A stretch of 46,725 nucleotides of DNA from positions 1 through 46,725 of the forward strand of contig CALDSX010000109.1 in NCBI GenBank assembly GCA_937924445.1. The letters are read 5' to 3'. Source of the stretch: an uncultured Chthoniobacterales bacterium (GTDB taxonomy: Bacteria > Verrucomicrobiota > Verrucomicrobiia > Chthoniobacterales > CALDSX01). Shown one piece after another: positions 17,897-26,136 of the stretch; positions within the stretch are counted from its first letter, which is position 1, and every line of letters starts with the position of its first letter. The position numbers and the translations under genes were made by a program. The notes below the pieces were generated by a model, which was not told where the DNA came from, did no database searches, and saw nothing but the letters and a program-made list of their open reading frames with translations.

Positions 17897-18919
17897 ATGA
17901 AAAAAAATTTCGACACTCTTTCCGGTCTTCTACTCACCCTAGTGCTATCCATCGCGGCTGTTTGCCACGGGAGGGCAGCAGCCACTATCAAGCTTAGCAC
18001 TCTCGCTCCGAAGGATAGTTCGTATCACCAAGCTCTCGTACGCATGGGGCAGGAATGGAAACGTCTCTCCGGCGGAGCAGTAGATCTCGTCGTTTTTCCG
18101 GGTGGAGTTCAGGGCGGTGAATCTGCCATGATCAAGCGGATGAAAGTCGGGCAAATCCATGCCGCGCTACTCACCGGAGTTGGGCTTAGCGAAATTGAAC
18201 CTGCCGTTGCCGGTCTGCAGAGCATTCCGCTGATGTTTCGCGACTTTGACGAGGTAGACCTTGCCGGTGAAATCCTTCACCCAATTTTGGAAAAGAAATT
18301 TGATGAAAAAGGGTTGAAAGTTCTTTTTTGGACGGACGCAGGGTGGGTGCAGTTTTTCTCCCGAAAACCGATGCGGAGCGTCGATGATCTCCGTAAGCTT
18401 AAACTCTTCTCGTGGGCCACTACGGGCAAGGCGGATGATATCGCGCGCAGTCTCGGAGTAAACCCCGTCCCGCTGGAGACTGCCGATATACTTCCAAGCC
18501 TTCAAACTGGGATCATTGATGTGGTTGCGATGCCTCCCTTTTACGCGCTGGGCACACAGATTTATACGGCAGCCAGTTACATGTTGGACCTTCGATGGGC
18601 TCCGCTTGCCGGTGGCCTCGTGATAGACAAACGCTCCTGGGAAAAAATTCCAGAAACATCGCGTGAAGCAATTCTTGCCACATCGAGAGAGACTGGAAAG
18701 CTCATTAAAACCACATCACGCAAGGAAAGCGAGGATGCGGTTAAAACAATGCAGGAAAAGTGGGGCTTGAAAGTCCTTGAACCCACACCACAGGAATTCG
18801 ATTCCTGGCGACAGACGCTTGAAGGTGTTTATGACCGCGTTCGCGGAGACGTGGTGCCTTTAGAGATTTGGGATCTTGTCGTGCCAAAAATCAAAGAATC
18901 CCGAGACGCTAAGCTCTAA
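17897..18919 (+). CDS. dctP: TRAP transporter substrate-binding protein DctP
   Basis: A 340-residue periplasmic solute-binding protein of the DctP family (the TatP class when paired with TatT). An N-terminal signal peptide ends near CHGRAAA and the mature part begins IKLSTLAPKDSSYHQALVRM, the usual DctP start. VVFPGGVQGGESAMIKRMKV, LKLFSWATTGKADDIARSLG and PLETADILPSLQTGIIDVV are the ligand-binding region of the family; the last normally contains the YxALQTGxVDG motif. It is in an operon with tatT upstream and the fused permease 3 bases downstream. No conserved carboxylate-binding arginine could be assigned with confidence, so the ligand may not be a classical organic acid. Confidence 0.92.
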   Translation: MKKNFDTLSGLLLTLVLSIAAVCHGRAAATIKLSTLAPKDSSYHQALVRMGQEWKRLSGGAVDLVVFPGGVQGGESAMIKRMKVGQIHAALLTGVGLSEIEPAVAGLQSIPLMFRDFDEVDLAGEILHPILEKKFDEKGLKVLFWTDAGWVQFFSRKPMRSVDDLRKLKLFSWATTGKADDIARSLGVNPVPLETADILPSLQTGIIDVVAMPPFYALGTQIYTAASYMLDLRWAPLAGGLVIDKRSWEKIPETSREAILATSRETGKLIKTTSRKESEDAVKTMQEKWGLKVLEPTPQEFDSWRQTLEGVYDRVRGDVVPLEIWDLVVPKIKESRDAKL

Positions 18920-18922
18920 CAA

Positions 18923-20845
18923 GTGACAGAGAAAGAACAGATTTCCGCGGAGCCCGGGACGTGCGACGATAACGGGCTGCACAAGGATAAACTCATCGGG
19001 CAGCAAGAGAGCGGATGGCTCCTTAAACCGCTGCATGTACTAGAAAACACTCTACTTGCCGTTGCGATCGGTGCGATGGTGCTCCTGCCGCTTGCTGCTT
19101 CGGTGGCGCGCCGGTTTTTTCAATACTCCATCGCGCAATCTTCGACCGTCACTCAGCATCTCGTGCTGATTACCGCCTTGTTAGGCGCTGCGGTTGCCGC
19201 TCGGCACCTCAGGCTCTTGGCTCTCTCCACGCTGGCTGACTCCCTGAAAGGCCGCGTCGGAATCGTCGCCCGAATGATCGCGTCCGCGGCAGCTGCTGCT
19301 GTGTCGGCTGGGCTTGCTTATGCCGGTTGGAGTTATCTTCAAATCGAGAGCGGGCTGGTCATAGTCGGCATCAAGCTGGAACATCTGCTCTGGCTTATGC
19401 CGGTTACATATGGTCTTATCGGTCTGCGGCTCATCTGGAATTCCGGCACACAGGCGGGCGTGCGTTTGGGTGCTGCGCTCCTTGCCTCAGTATTTTTCGG
19501 TCTCCCCTGTGTTATTCCTCTTTCATCAGGTCTGGCGCTCTCTGTTGTTTTTGGCGTCCTCCTGTTCTCTGCTGTGCTTGGCATGCCGATTTTTACGATT
19601 TTGGGTGGTGCCGCTCTTGTCTTGTTTCTCGCCAAAGGAGAACCTCTGGCGGCCGTTTCAATTTCGCAATATGATATGGCCGTCAATCCCACATTGCCGG
19701 CAGTGCCCTTGTTCACACTGGCCGGATATTTTCTGGCGGAAGGAGGCACCTCGCGGCGGCTTGTTCGCTTGTTTCAGGCGTTGTTTGCTCATTTGCGGGG
19801 CGGTGCCGGGGTGATGACGGTGGTTGTCTGTGCCTTTTTCACCTCCTTCACCGGCGCCTCGGGTGTCACAATTCTGGCGCTGGGCGGCATTCTTTTGCCG
19901 GTTTTGTTGGATGCGAAATACTCGGAGCGTACGGCGCTTGGGATCATCACCGGGGCGGGTTCACTGGGACTACTATTGCCACCCTGTCTGCCGCTGATTT
20001 TGTATGCCATCGTGGCGAGCAATTCGGGAATGCATCTTGGCATAAGCGTTAGCATCGGAGAGATGTTCGCAGGGGGGATTGTTCCAGGGCTCTTGCTTTC
20101 CCTATTGGCGGGTGCACTCGTCATTCTACAGCAACCCAAGCATGTTCCCGAATTGGAACGATTTTCTTTTCGAAAAGCCGCATCAGCTGTCTGGATAGCC
20201 AAATGGGAGCTACTCCTTCCAATTTTGGCGATTGGTGCGCTTCTGGGCGGCTACGCCACTCCTGTGGAAGCCGCTGCTGTCACAGCATTCTATGCGTTTC
20301 TCATTGAGACGTTCGTTTATCGCGACCTGAAACCCTTCAGAGACACCACCCGGGTGTTGGTTGAATGTGGCCTTCTTGTTGGCGGCATTCTTCTCATTCT
20401 TGGCGTTGCGATGGGTCTGACGAATTATCTAGTGGATGCTCAGATTCCAGATCTAGCGGTGGACTGGGCCAAGTCGGCCATCTCCGCCCCTTGGGTGTTT
20501 TTGATTATGCTTAACTTTTTGCTGCTGATTGCAGGCTGTTTGATGGATATTTTTTCCGCCATTGTGATCATTGTGCCGATTATCGTTCCTGTGGCGATTG
20601 CGTTTGGGATTGAGCCTGTGCACCTTGGCGTTATTTTTCTGGCGAATCTTCAGCTTGGCTACCTCACTCCGCCTGTTGGGATGAATCTCTTCATGACCTC
20701 CTATCGCTTTGGCAAACCGATGTCCGAGGTCATTCGAGCTACTTTGCCTATGCTTGGTGTCTTTGCCATTGGAGTGATTCTGATCACCTTCATCCCTCAG
20801 CTGAGCATGTGGTTGCCGAGAATTCTCAATCCCACCGGGCGGTAG
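18923..20845 (+). CDS. dctM: TRAP transporter fused permease DctQM
   Basis: A 640-residue membrane protein that fuses the small DctQ-like domain (four helices, residues about 35-180: VLENTLLAVAIGAMVLLPLA and following) to the large DctM domain (residues about 200-635: PLFTLAGYFLAEGG, FTSFTGASGVTILALGGIL, SLGLLLPPCLPLILYAIV, MDIFSAIVIIVPIIVPVA, NLQLGYLTPPVGMNLFM). It uses a sodium gradient to import the ligand held by DctP. The start is GTG 18923, just after the dctP stop. A long frame with no internal stop supports a true fusion. No other transporter genes follow; an inverted repeat lies just downstream. Confidence 0.9.
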   Translation: MTEKEQISAEPGTCDDNGLHKDKLIGQQESGWLLKPLHVLENTLLAVAIGAMVLLPLAASVARRFFQYSIAQSSTVTQHLVLITALLGAAVAARHLRLLALSTLADSLKGRVGIVARMIASAAAAAVSAGLAYAGWSYLQIESGLVIVGIKLEHLLWLMPVTYGLIGLRLIWNSGTQAGVRLGAALLASVFFGLPCVIPLSSGLALSVVFGVLLFSAVLGMPIFTILGGAALVLFLAKGEPLAAVSISQYDMAVNPTLPAVPLFTLAGYFLAEGGTSRRLVRLFQALFAHLRGGAGVMTVVVCAFFTSFTGASGVTILALGGILLPVLLDAKYSERTALGIITGAGSLGLLLPPCLPLILYAIVASNSGMHLGISVSIGEMFAGGIVPGLLLSLLAGALVILQQPKHVPELERFSFRKAASAVWIAKWELLLPILAIGALLGGYATPVEAAAVTAFYAFLIETFVYRDLKPFRDTTRVLVECGLLVGGILLILGVAMGLTNYLVDAQIPDLAVDWAKSAISAPWVFLIMLNFLLLIAGCLMDIFSAIVIIVPIIVPVAIAFGIEPVHLGVIFLANLQLGYLTPPVGMNLFMTSYRFGKPMSEVIRATLPMLGVFAIGVILITFIPQLSMWLPRILNPTGR

Positions 20846-20861
20846 CTTTCCCTTCTGCGAC

Positions 20862-20909
20862 CGCGAAAGGGTTCTCTCCCCGCCTTCGGAAGGGCTCCTG
20901 GCTTTCGCG
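20862..20909. repeat. Inverted repeat between convergent genes
   Basis: The arms CGCGAAAG (20862-20869) and CTTTCGCG (20902-20909) are exact reverse complements and enclose the small palindrome CCTTCGGAAGG (20883-20893). The structure fills most of the 78-base gap between the converging dctM and pxpA genes. No T-run follows on either strand, so it is not a classical intrinsic terminator, but it could act as a weak bidirectional terminator or mRNA 3'-end protector. This rests on inspection only. Confidence 0.4.
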
Positions 20910-20923
20910 CAGCAAAACGGGAG

Positions 20924-21694
20924 TCACGGCTGATCTGAGGAGCATCTAGCGTTGGCATGGAAAGATCTTTCGGCCGTTATTGCGGACAGAATCTCAAAGG
21001 CAGCAGGGTTATCGCCATGAACGCAGAGAGTCTTTGCCTCTAGAGGCAGTCTGTTGCCTTCCTTCGTAACAAGGCAGCGTTCTCTAAACAGCAGGCGAAA
21101 CCTTTCGAGAACCGTCGGCCAATCAACCAACACCGCCCCAGGGAGTTCCCTCGGCACCAAAGTGCCATCGGAACGATATGCTCGGTCAAGAAAGGCTTCC
21201 GGAAAGACCTCCACGCCACACCGACAAAGCAACTCGGCGAGAACACCTCCGGCCCGGGCGAAAACTCGCTCGATGCCTGCCTCACCGCGCCACCGTCGAG
21301 AAAGCTCCACGAAGGCTTCGCGATGAGGCGGCGAAGCCTCCGCCAAATGGTAAAGTGCTCCATGAAGTTTGATGTGTGAGGGCGTGGTGTCAAATTCACG
21401 GCACAGCCTCGCGAAGGAGGATGTCTGCTCCAAAAGCAACGCGGTGAAGTCCGAAGGGGTAATGTCAGCCGTGGCACGTCCGAACGCTCCCGGAAGCCCG
21501 GGATGTGCCCCTGGGTTGACCCCGCATTCGAGCGCCAGTCCAATCGCTTCTCTCGTTTGTGCTGTTGACCCGGCATGGACACCGCAACAGATGTTTGCCG
21601 ATGTGATGAGGCACATCAATGCGCGCGTTTTATGACTCGGCTCGCCCTCAGCGAGGTCGCAGTTGATGTCATACTCGAAAGGTGATACCGTCAC
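20924..21694 (-). CDS. pxpA: LamB/YcsF family, 5-oxoprolinase subunit A-like
   Basis: A 256-residue PxpA/YcsF family protein. PxpA works with PxpB and PxpC to hydrolyse 5-oxoproline (pyroglutamate) to glutamate with ATP. The family start motif (D-L-N-C-D-x-G-E) appears as YDINCDLAEGEP, with A for G. ANICCGVHAGS, NPGAHPGLPGAFGR, HIKLHGALYHLA, FPEAFLDRAYRSDG, LVPREL and CVHGDNP are all family hallmarks. No pxpB or pxpC lies in the window, so it is an orphan here. ATG at 21694 overlaps the end of tsaD (ATGA), so it is translated as part of the tsaD operon. Confidence 0.88.
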   Translation of the reverse strand: MTVSPFEYDINCDLAEGEPSHKTRALMCLITSANICCGVHAGSTAQTREAIGLALECGVNPGAHPGLPGAFGRATADITPSDFTALLLEQTSSFARLCREFDTTPSHIKLHGALYHLAEASPPHREAFVELSRRWRGEAGIERVFARAGGVLAELLCRCGVEVFPEAFLDRAYRSDGTLVPRELPGAVLVDWPTVLERFRLLFRERCLVTKEGNRLPLEAKTLCVHGDNPAAFEILSAITAERSFHANARCSSDQP

Positions 21695-22728
21695 AGTGTG
21701 AGCCCCGGTTCGATATCGAGCAGAAAATCATCCGACGGTTCTCTGTCATTTGCCGATTCCCATGCGGCACGCTCTGCGGCGGCGAGGGCGATCATCGCCG
21801 CGTTATCGGTCGCAAGCCAAGGGGGAACAATAAGCAATTCCAAGCCATTTTGAGCTGCAGCAGCTCCTAGCTTTTCGCGCAGTCGGTTATTTCGGCCAAC
21901 GCCGCCGGAGACTGCCACACGTTCACGGCGGCAACGATGAGCAGCCGCGATTGTTTTTTGAACTAAAACATCTACGACCGCCTCTTGGAAAGAAGCGCAC
22001 ACGTCAGGAATATCACCGGGGGCAAGACTCGGCACCAATAGGCGAAGAGCGTTTTTTAAGCCAGAGAAACTGAAGCCTGACTCTCTGAGCATGGGGCGAG
22101 GAAAAAGGAAACGTCCCGGATCTCCGCAACGAGCGAGCTTGTCTATTTCCGGCCCGCCGGGATACGGCAGACCGAGCAGCCTTGCGGCTTTGTCAAAGGC
22201 CTCGCCCGCTGCATCGTCCCGGGTGCTTTCCAGCACAGCATGAAGATTGAACCCGGGATAGTCCACCAGCATAGTATGGCCGCCACTTGCAATGAGCACA
22301 ACAGAGGGTTGAATACCAGTTTTAAAGAATGGGGAAACAAGATGACCCTCCATGTGATTCACGCCGTAAAAACGGCAACCAAGCCCAGCGGCGAGGGCTT
22401 TGGCAAAAACAAATCCCGTGATCAACGCCCCGGAGAGTCCCGGACCGCGGGTGGCAGCCACAATCTCCGCGTCTGTCACTTCAATCCCGGCGGTTTCAAG
22501 GGCGCGTTCGACTACGGGGCGCAGCAACCGGATATGGTTGCGCGAGGCGATTTCTGGCACCACACCACCCCAGGGACGATGATCAGGAATCTGTGAGGAG
22601 ACTTCGGAGGATAGAAGATGTCGCCCAGCCAGCACTGCCGCTGCCGTTTCATCACAGGAAGTTTCGATGGCAAGAATAACCGGTTCAACGGGGCGATCGC
22701 CTCCATCCGGTTCAGCGAATGGCACCAT
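21691..22728 (-). CDS. tsaD: tRNA t6A threonylcarbamoyltransferase TsaD
   Basis: A 345-residue TsaD (Gcp/Kae1/YgjD), which installs the threonylcarbamoyl group on A37 of tRNAs that read ANN codons. Hallmarks are ILAIETSCDETAAAV, GGVVPEIASRNHI, GPGLSGALITG, the metal-binding HMEGH, LIASGGHTML, GEAFDKAARLLGLPYPGG, VSGGVGRNNRLR and ATDNAAMIALAA. The longest frame begins at 22776 (361 residues), but the Met at 22728 gives the usual family length and is preferred. The 5' end then overlaps the 3' end of the S41 protease gene by 17 bases. It is followed by pxpA with an ATGA overlap. Confidence 0.95.
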   Translation of the reverse strand: MVPFAEPDGGDRPVEPVILAIETSCDETAAAVLAGRHLLSSEVSSQIPDHRPWGGVVPEIASRNHIRLLRPVVERALETAGIEVTDAEIVAATRGPGLSGALITGFVFAKALAAGLGCRFYGVNHMEGHLVSPFFKTGIQPSVVLIASGGHTMLVDYPGFNLHAVLESTRDDAAGEAFDKAARLLGLPYPGGPEIDKLARCGDPGRFLFPRPMLRESGFSFSGLKNALRLLVPSLAPGDIPDVCASFQEAVVDVLVQKTIAAAHRCRRERVAVSGGVGRNNRLREKLGAAAAQNGLELLIVPPWLATDNAAMIALAAAERAAWESANDREPSDDFLLDIEPGLTL

Positions 22729-24160
22729 CGGTCGGTTCGAGCGGTTGCGTCTCCCAGGAAACATGTCCGGGTCCATACATCTTTGCGTCCGAGATCGTCA
22801 ATAGTCCTCCACTTTTAAGCACAAAACGACGCTGCGTTGATCCTTTTCCGAACGTAGGACTCCCTTTGGTAACAACAGGAAACGGGGCTGATTCCCGTAG
22901 CGCGGCAATTAACAGTTCGGCGGCACTTGCTGTGCCGCCGTCTTGGAAAATGGTCATCTTTTTAGCTTTGTAAGGCTCGGGATTGTCTGACTTGAAAGCT
23001 TCCTCCCCACTGGAGGTGGCGAGAAAGGCGATTTCGGCGTCTCTGGGTAAAAAAAGCTTAGCCACACCGATACCAGCGTCAAACTCTCCTCCGATACAGG
23101 AGCGAAGATCGAGCGTCAGATAAAGCCCGGGCTCAATTCGAAGTAGAAAGGAACGGATTTCCTCAACGGTCGTTGAGTCAAATTTACGGATACGAAGGTG
23201 AAACATCTCTGCCTCTTCCCGTATCTCAACAGACGAAGGCCGAATGATTTCCCGGCGAACGGCGATCTCGATCGGCTTTCCTCCGCGCAGAATTCCAAGT
23301 TTAACGACGCTCGTCGCCGGGCCGCGCAGACGGTTCTGCACTTCGATCCTGTTCATGCCGAGAATAGGTTGGTTATCTATCTGCTCCAGATAATCGCCTG
23401 CAAGAACCCCAGCGAGATCGGCGGCTTCACCAGCGAGCGGATAGACAACAAATGTGCCATCAGGCAGTTCCTCTACAGTCAAACCAGTGCCGGTATAGCC
23501 GCGACGTTTCTCGTTCTCTTCGAGGAGATGCAGAGCGGAGGCGCTGTGGTAGCTCCCAAATCGGTCTATGTGGCGCACGTAGGCGGCAATTCCGCGTTCC
23601 ATCACTCGACGTTCATTCTCAGCGGCCCCGGGCGCAGCGCCAATCCTTTCAATAGCCATATCGAGAAGATCAAAGACGCTGTCGTCAGTGGGAAAAGGTC
23701 GTTTGGGAAATGCGTCGGGATGGTCATTTCCATAAATCCGATGCAGTTGTTCGAGGATGCCTAGCCCGATTTCCGTTTCGCGCGGTTTGATCATGCTGTA
23801 GGATTTGAGGTGTCGGATGACATCAATGAGCAGTTCGACGGCATCTCCCCCGGGACGCAAGTCAGGGCCGGGGTTGGGGAAAAGCCGGCTTGCCGGAACG
23901 GGTGGGGTGGTGGTTGGCGTGGCAAAAATCGAGGGGTCCGGGCGCCCAGACAGCGGTGGAGCAATCGGGCCGATCCCTTCGACCGAGCGAATGTCACTTT
24001 GGCTCTCGGCTGCTAAAGTTGAAACTGGCGCGGGAACAGCGGCCGGACTGGGAGTGGAGGTGGGCGATGAGGCGTTTTTCGAAGAATTTTTCGCAGGGGA
24101 AACCGCCTCTGAAGGAATGCGCAACAAGACGAGCAGCAAGGCAACAAAAGCCGGGAACAT
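22712..24160 (-). CDS. S41 family C-terminal processing protease
   Basis: A 482-residue periplasmic serine protease of the S41/Ctp family. Signal peptide MFPAFVALLLVLLRIPSEA is followed by a Pro/Ser/Thr-rich linker of about 90 residues, a helical region, a PDZ domain (RRGYTGTGLTVEE, GEAADLAGVLAGDYL, QIDNQPILG) and the protease core. The catalytic Ser is in GTASAAELLIAALRE (about residue 412) and the general-base Lys in PTFGKGSTQ (about 439). DLRSCIGGEFDAG corresponds to the usual DLRxNxGG. A longer frame starts at 24223, but ATG 24160 gives the signal peptide directly. Such proteases mature or degrade envelope proteins. It lies between lipoprotein genes and tsaD in one minus-strand operon. 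Confidence 0.88.
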   Translation of the reverse strand: MFPAFVALLLVLLRIPSEAVSPAKNSSKNASSPTSTPSPAAVPAPVSTLAAESQSDIRSVEGIGPIAPPLSGRPDPSIFATPTTTPPVPASRLFPNPGPDLRPGGDAVELLIDVIRHLKSYSMIKPRETEIGLGILEQLHRIYGNDHPDAFPKRPFPTDDSVFDLLDMAIERIGAAPGAAENERRVMERGIAAYVRHIDRFGSYHSASALHLLEENEKRRGYTGTGLTVEELPDGTFVVYPLAGEAADLAGVLAGDYLEQIDNQPILGMNRIEVQNRLRGPATSVVKLGILRGGKPIEIAVRREIIRPSSVEIREEAEMFHLRIRKFDSTTVEEIRSFLLRIEPGLYLTLDLRSCIGGEFDAGIGVAKLFLPRDAEIAFLATSSGEEAFKSDNPEPYKAKKMTIFQDGGTASAAELLIAALRESAPFPVVTKGSPTFGKGSTQRRFVLKSGGLLTISDAKMYGPGHVSWETQPLEPTDGAIR

Positions 24161-24236
24161 TGGGGTCCCGGCTCTCGATGGCAACTTTCGTGAAGCTGGA
24201 AAAATACGGCAGTTGGTTGGCACGAGAATGCCGCTC

Positions 24237-24455
24237 TCAGGGATTCAAGCGTTTTTCCATCTGCCTGTTTTGCCTTTGGATGCGAGCGGTGTCGCTCTCA
24301 ATGTTTTGAAGAGCGGATTGACGCTGGGCAATCCGGTCTTGCGCCATGGACTCGCTCCAGAAAATGCCGCCCTGAGTGGGATCTCCAGTTACGGCACACG
24401 AACAGAGGAGCATTGCTGAACTAAGCGAGACAGAAAAGGTTAAAAGATGTTTCAT
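24237..24455 (-). CDS. Small lipoprotein, 72 residues
   Basis: A short lipoprotein of unknown role. The signal peptide MKHLLTFSVSLSSAMLLCSC ends in a lipobox, with the acylated Cys at residue 18 or 20 (LLCSC). The 50-residue mature part is Gln/Arg/Ser-rich and helical, with a coiled-coil-like end (RIAQRQSALQNIE, then RIQRQNRQMEKRL). The frame is open further upstream to 24575, but only the Met at 24455 places a signal peptide at the N-terminus. It sits between the glycine-zipper lipoprotein gene (46 bases) and the S41 protease gene (76 bases). The shared coiled-coil character suggests a partner of the preceding lipoprotein. Confidence 0.62.
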   Translation of the reverse strand: MKHLLTFSVSLSSAMLLCSCAVTGDPTQGGIFWSESMAQDRIAQRQSALQNIESDTARIQRQNRQMEKRLNP

Positions 24456-24501
24456 AGCTAATTTTAAGCAGAAAGCCGGGAGAAGGTTACGCTGCGCGGG
24501 T

Positions 24502-25164
24502 TTAAGCGTCGAGGCGGTTGTCAAGGCTTGCGAGACGGGAGAGTTCGCGCTCGCTCTCGGCTTTGGTGCTCTCAAGGTTGGAGATCTGCTGCCGAATAGA
24601 ACCTAATCTGCTTGAATTGGTTTTGGCCTCGGTTTGCAACACCTGACGTTGAATAATGATTTCTTTGTTGATCTCCTGAATCTGGCTTTTTGTCTGGTCT
24701 TTAAGGTTGGCGATAGCTGCCTGGATCTCCGCTTTCTGAGCGGCGTCGTTATTCGCGATGGCAACCTGAGCGCGAGCCTCGAGTTGGGCGATACGGGCGG
24801 AAAGACTTCGGTTGTAGGCAATTGCTCTGTTATTTTTCTCAATTGCAGCGGCAATACAGGCATCCAGATAGCGTTCGGTGTTGGCATATTGTGATTTTTT
24901 GCCGGCCACATGCGTGCCGTAGGCAAAACCACTCAGACCGCCAACAGCTCCACCAATAGCGGCTCCCGCCAGAGCAGAATCACTTCCGCCGACAGAGTAG
25001 CCGATGATGCCACCAAGCAGCGCCCCACCGAGAGCCCCGATCCCGGCTCCTTGTGCTTGTGTGGTTCGCCCATCGGCCGTAGATTCACACCCGCTAAAAA
25101 TGAGAGTTGAAGAAATAGCCGCAACAGCAACGATTTTGAGATATGCCTTTGTTTTTGTTTTCAT
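24502..25164 (-). CDS. Glycine-zipper lipoprotein with coiled coil
   Basis: A 220-residue lipoprotein. The signal peptide from MKTKTKAYLKIVAVAAISS ends in a lipobox IFSGC. A glycine-zipper segment follows (AGIGALGGALLGGIIGYSVG and AGAAIGGAVGGLSG), as found in outer-membrane lipoproteins that insert or oligomerise in membranes. The C-terminal 120 residues are a long coiled coil (SARIAQLEARAQVAIANN, KSQIQEINKEIIIQRQV, LESTKAESERELSRLASL). The frame extends to 25221, but ATG 25164 gives the signal peptide. No Shine-Dalgarno is visible. It is the first gene of the minus-strand operon and is divergent from infC. Function unknown; probably envelope structure. Confidence 0.75.
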   Translation of the reverse strand: MKTKTKAYLKIVAVAAISSTLIFSGCESTADGRTTQAQGAGIGALGGALLGGIIGYSVGGSDSALAGAAIGGAVGGLSGFAYGTHVAGKKSQYANTERYLDACIAAAIEKNNRAIAYNRSLSARIAQLEARAQVAIANNDAAQKAEIQAAIANLKDQTKSQIQEINKEIIIQRQVLQTEAKTNSSRLGSIRQQISNLESTKAESERELSRLASLDNRLDA

Positions 25165-25368
25165 TATTTTTTGAGTCGGTTCGGTTTCTTGTCGGTCGCA
25201 GTGAAACGTCTGGGATAACACCGCTGGCGATCACCACACCTTGCACTGTATCATATTGGCAGACGACTGTGGCTTTTGACAAGCCCAATTTTTTTGTTGC
25301 GCAAATCTTGGGATTGCGCAGGCTGGGTCTGTGAAAAAATGTTTCTGAGCTAAGGACACAATTTCCTC

Positions 25369-25397
25369 TTGTCAGCCTGAATTTTTTGTTTTATACG
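25369..25397 (+). promoter_or_regulatory. Candidate sigma-70 promoter for infC
   Basis: TTGTCA at 25369-25374 (five of six with TTGACA), a 17-base spacer, and TATACG at 25392-25397 (four of six with TATAAT). Transcription would start near 25404 and leave a leader of about 80 bases before the proposed ATT start at 25486. It lies in the only plausible promoter gap, between infC and the divergent lipoprotein operon. Supported by consensus match and position only. Confidence 0.4.
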
Positions 25398-25474
25398 CGG
25401 AACATCATGATGAACTTATTTCACGAACCAGAAGGAACCCTGCCACGATGCGGCAAGCGCGTCGCGGCCTCAAC

Positions 25475-25488
25475 GGAGTAGCACTATT
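25475..25488 (+). promoter_or_regulatory. Ribosome binding site and ATT start of infC
   Basis: GGAG at 25475-25478 lies seven bases before ATT at 25486-25488. No in-frame ATG or TTG exists between the upstream TGA at 25411 and residue 1 of the conserved domain. The only other candidate is GTG 25531, which would remove the first 15 residues of the N-terminal IF-3 domain (IQEFIRVNARIRAKE), a region other IF-3 proteins have. In E. coli infC also starts at AUU, which lets IF-3 repress its own translation by rejecting non-canonical starts. Confidence 0.6.
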
Positions 25489-26136
25489 CAAGAGTTCATT
25501 CGCGTAAACGCGCGCATCCGCGCCAAAGAGGTGCGCGTCATTCTGGCAGCAACGGGCGAGCAGCTTGGGATTATGCGCACCCAAGATGCGATCAAAAAAG
25601 CGCAGGAATATGGCCTGGACCTCGTAGAGGTAGCACCGAATGCCAATCCTCCTGTGTGTCGAATTGTGGATTTTGGCAAATATCGCTACGAAATTGCCAA
25701 ACAAGAAAAAGAACGTCGTCACGCGACCACAAAGCTGAAAGAAATCAAATTCCGTGTGAACATAGATAACCATGATTATCTAACGAAAATACGTCACGGA
25801 GAGGAATTCCTCGTCAAGGGGAACAAAGTTCGCATCCAACTACAATTCAAAGGCAGGGAGAACGTTCATAAAGAGTTCGGAGAAGAGCTCATGGCCCGAA
25901 TTAAAGAAGATCTTTCCGGAGTTGGCCAAATGGAAATGGAGGCCAAACACGTGGGGCGAAATATGATTATGATTATCGCTCCATTGCCGGCTTCAAAGCG
26001 GAAGCGTAAATATGCCCCACCAACAGAGCCCCCACTTGAGGAAGAGCACGAAGAGGCAGGAGAGCAGAAAAAGGGTGCGAGTGCTCGATCCCACAAAGAC
26101 GACCTTTCAAAAGCCGGTGAGATTGTCGAGCAATGA
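25486..26136 (+). CDS. infC: Translation initiation factor IF-3
   Basis: A 216-residue IF-3, which binds the 30S subunit and checks the start codon and initiator tRNA. The N-domain reads VNARIRAKEVRVILA, GEQLGIMRTQDAIKKA and LDLVEVAPNANPPVCRIVDF, then the linker and the C-domain (KEIKFRVNIDNHDYLTKIRH, FLVKGNKVRIQLQFKGRE). The C-terminus adds an acidic/basic low-complexity tail of about 45 residues after the usual end. The proposed start is ATT 25486 with GGAG upstream (see that entry). The next gene overlaps the stop as ATGA. The ribosomal protein genes rpmI and rplT, which often follow infC, are absent here. Confidence 0.93.
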   Translation: MQEFIRVNARIRAKEVRVILAATGEQLGIMRTQDAIKKAQEYGLDLVEVAPNANPPVCRIVDFGKYRYEIAKQEKERRHATTKLKEIKFRVNIDNHDYLTKIRHGEEFLVKGNKVRIQLQFKGRENVHKEFGEELMARIKEDLSGVGQMEMEAKHVGRNMIMIIAPLPASKRKRKYAPPTEPPLEEEHEEAGEQKKGASARSHKDDLSKAGEIVEQ

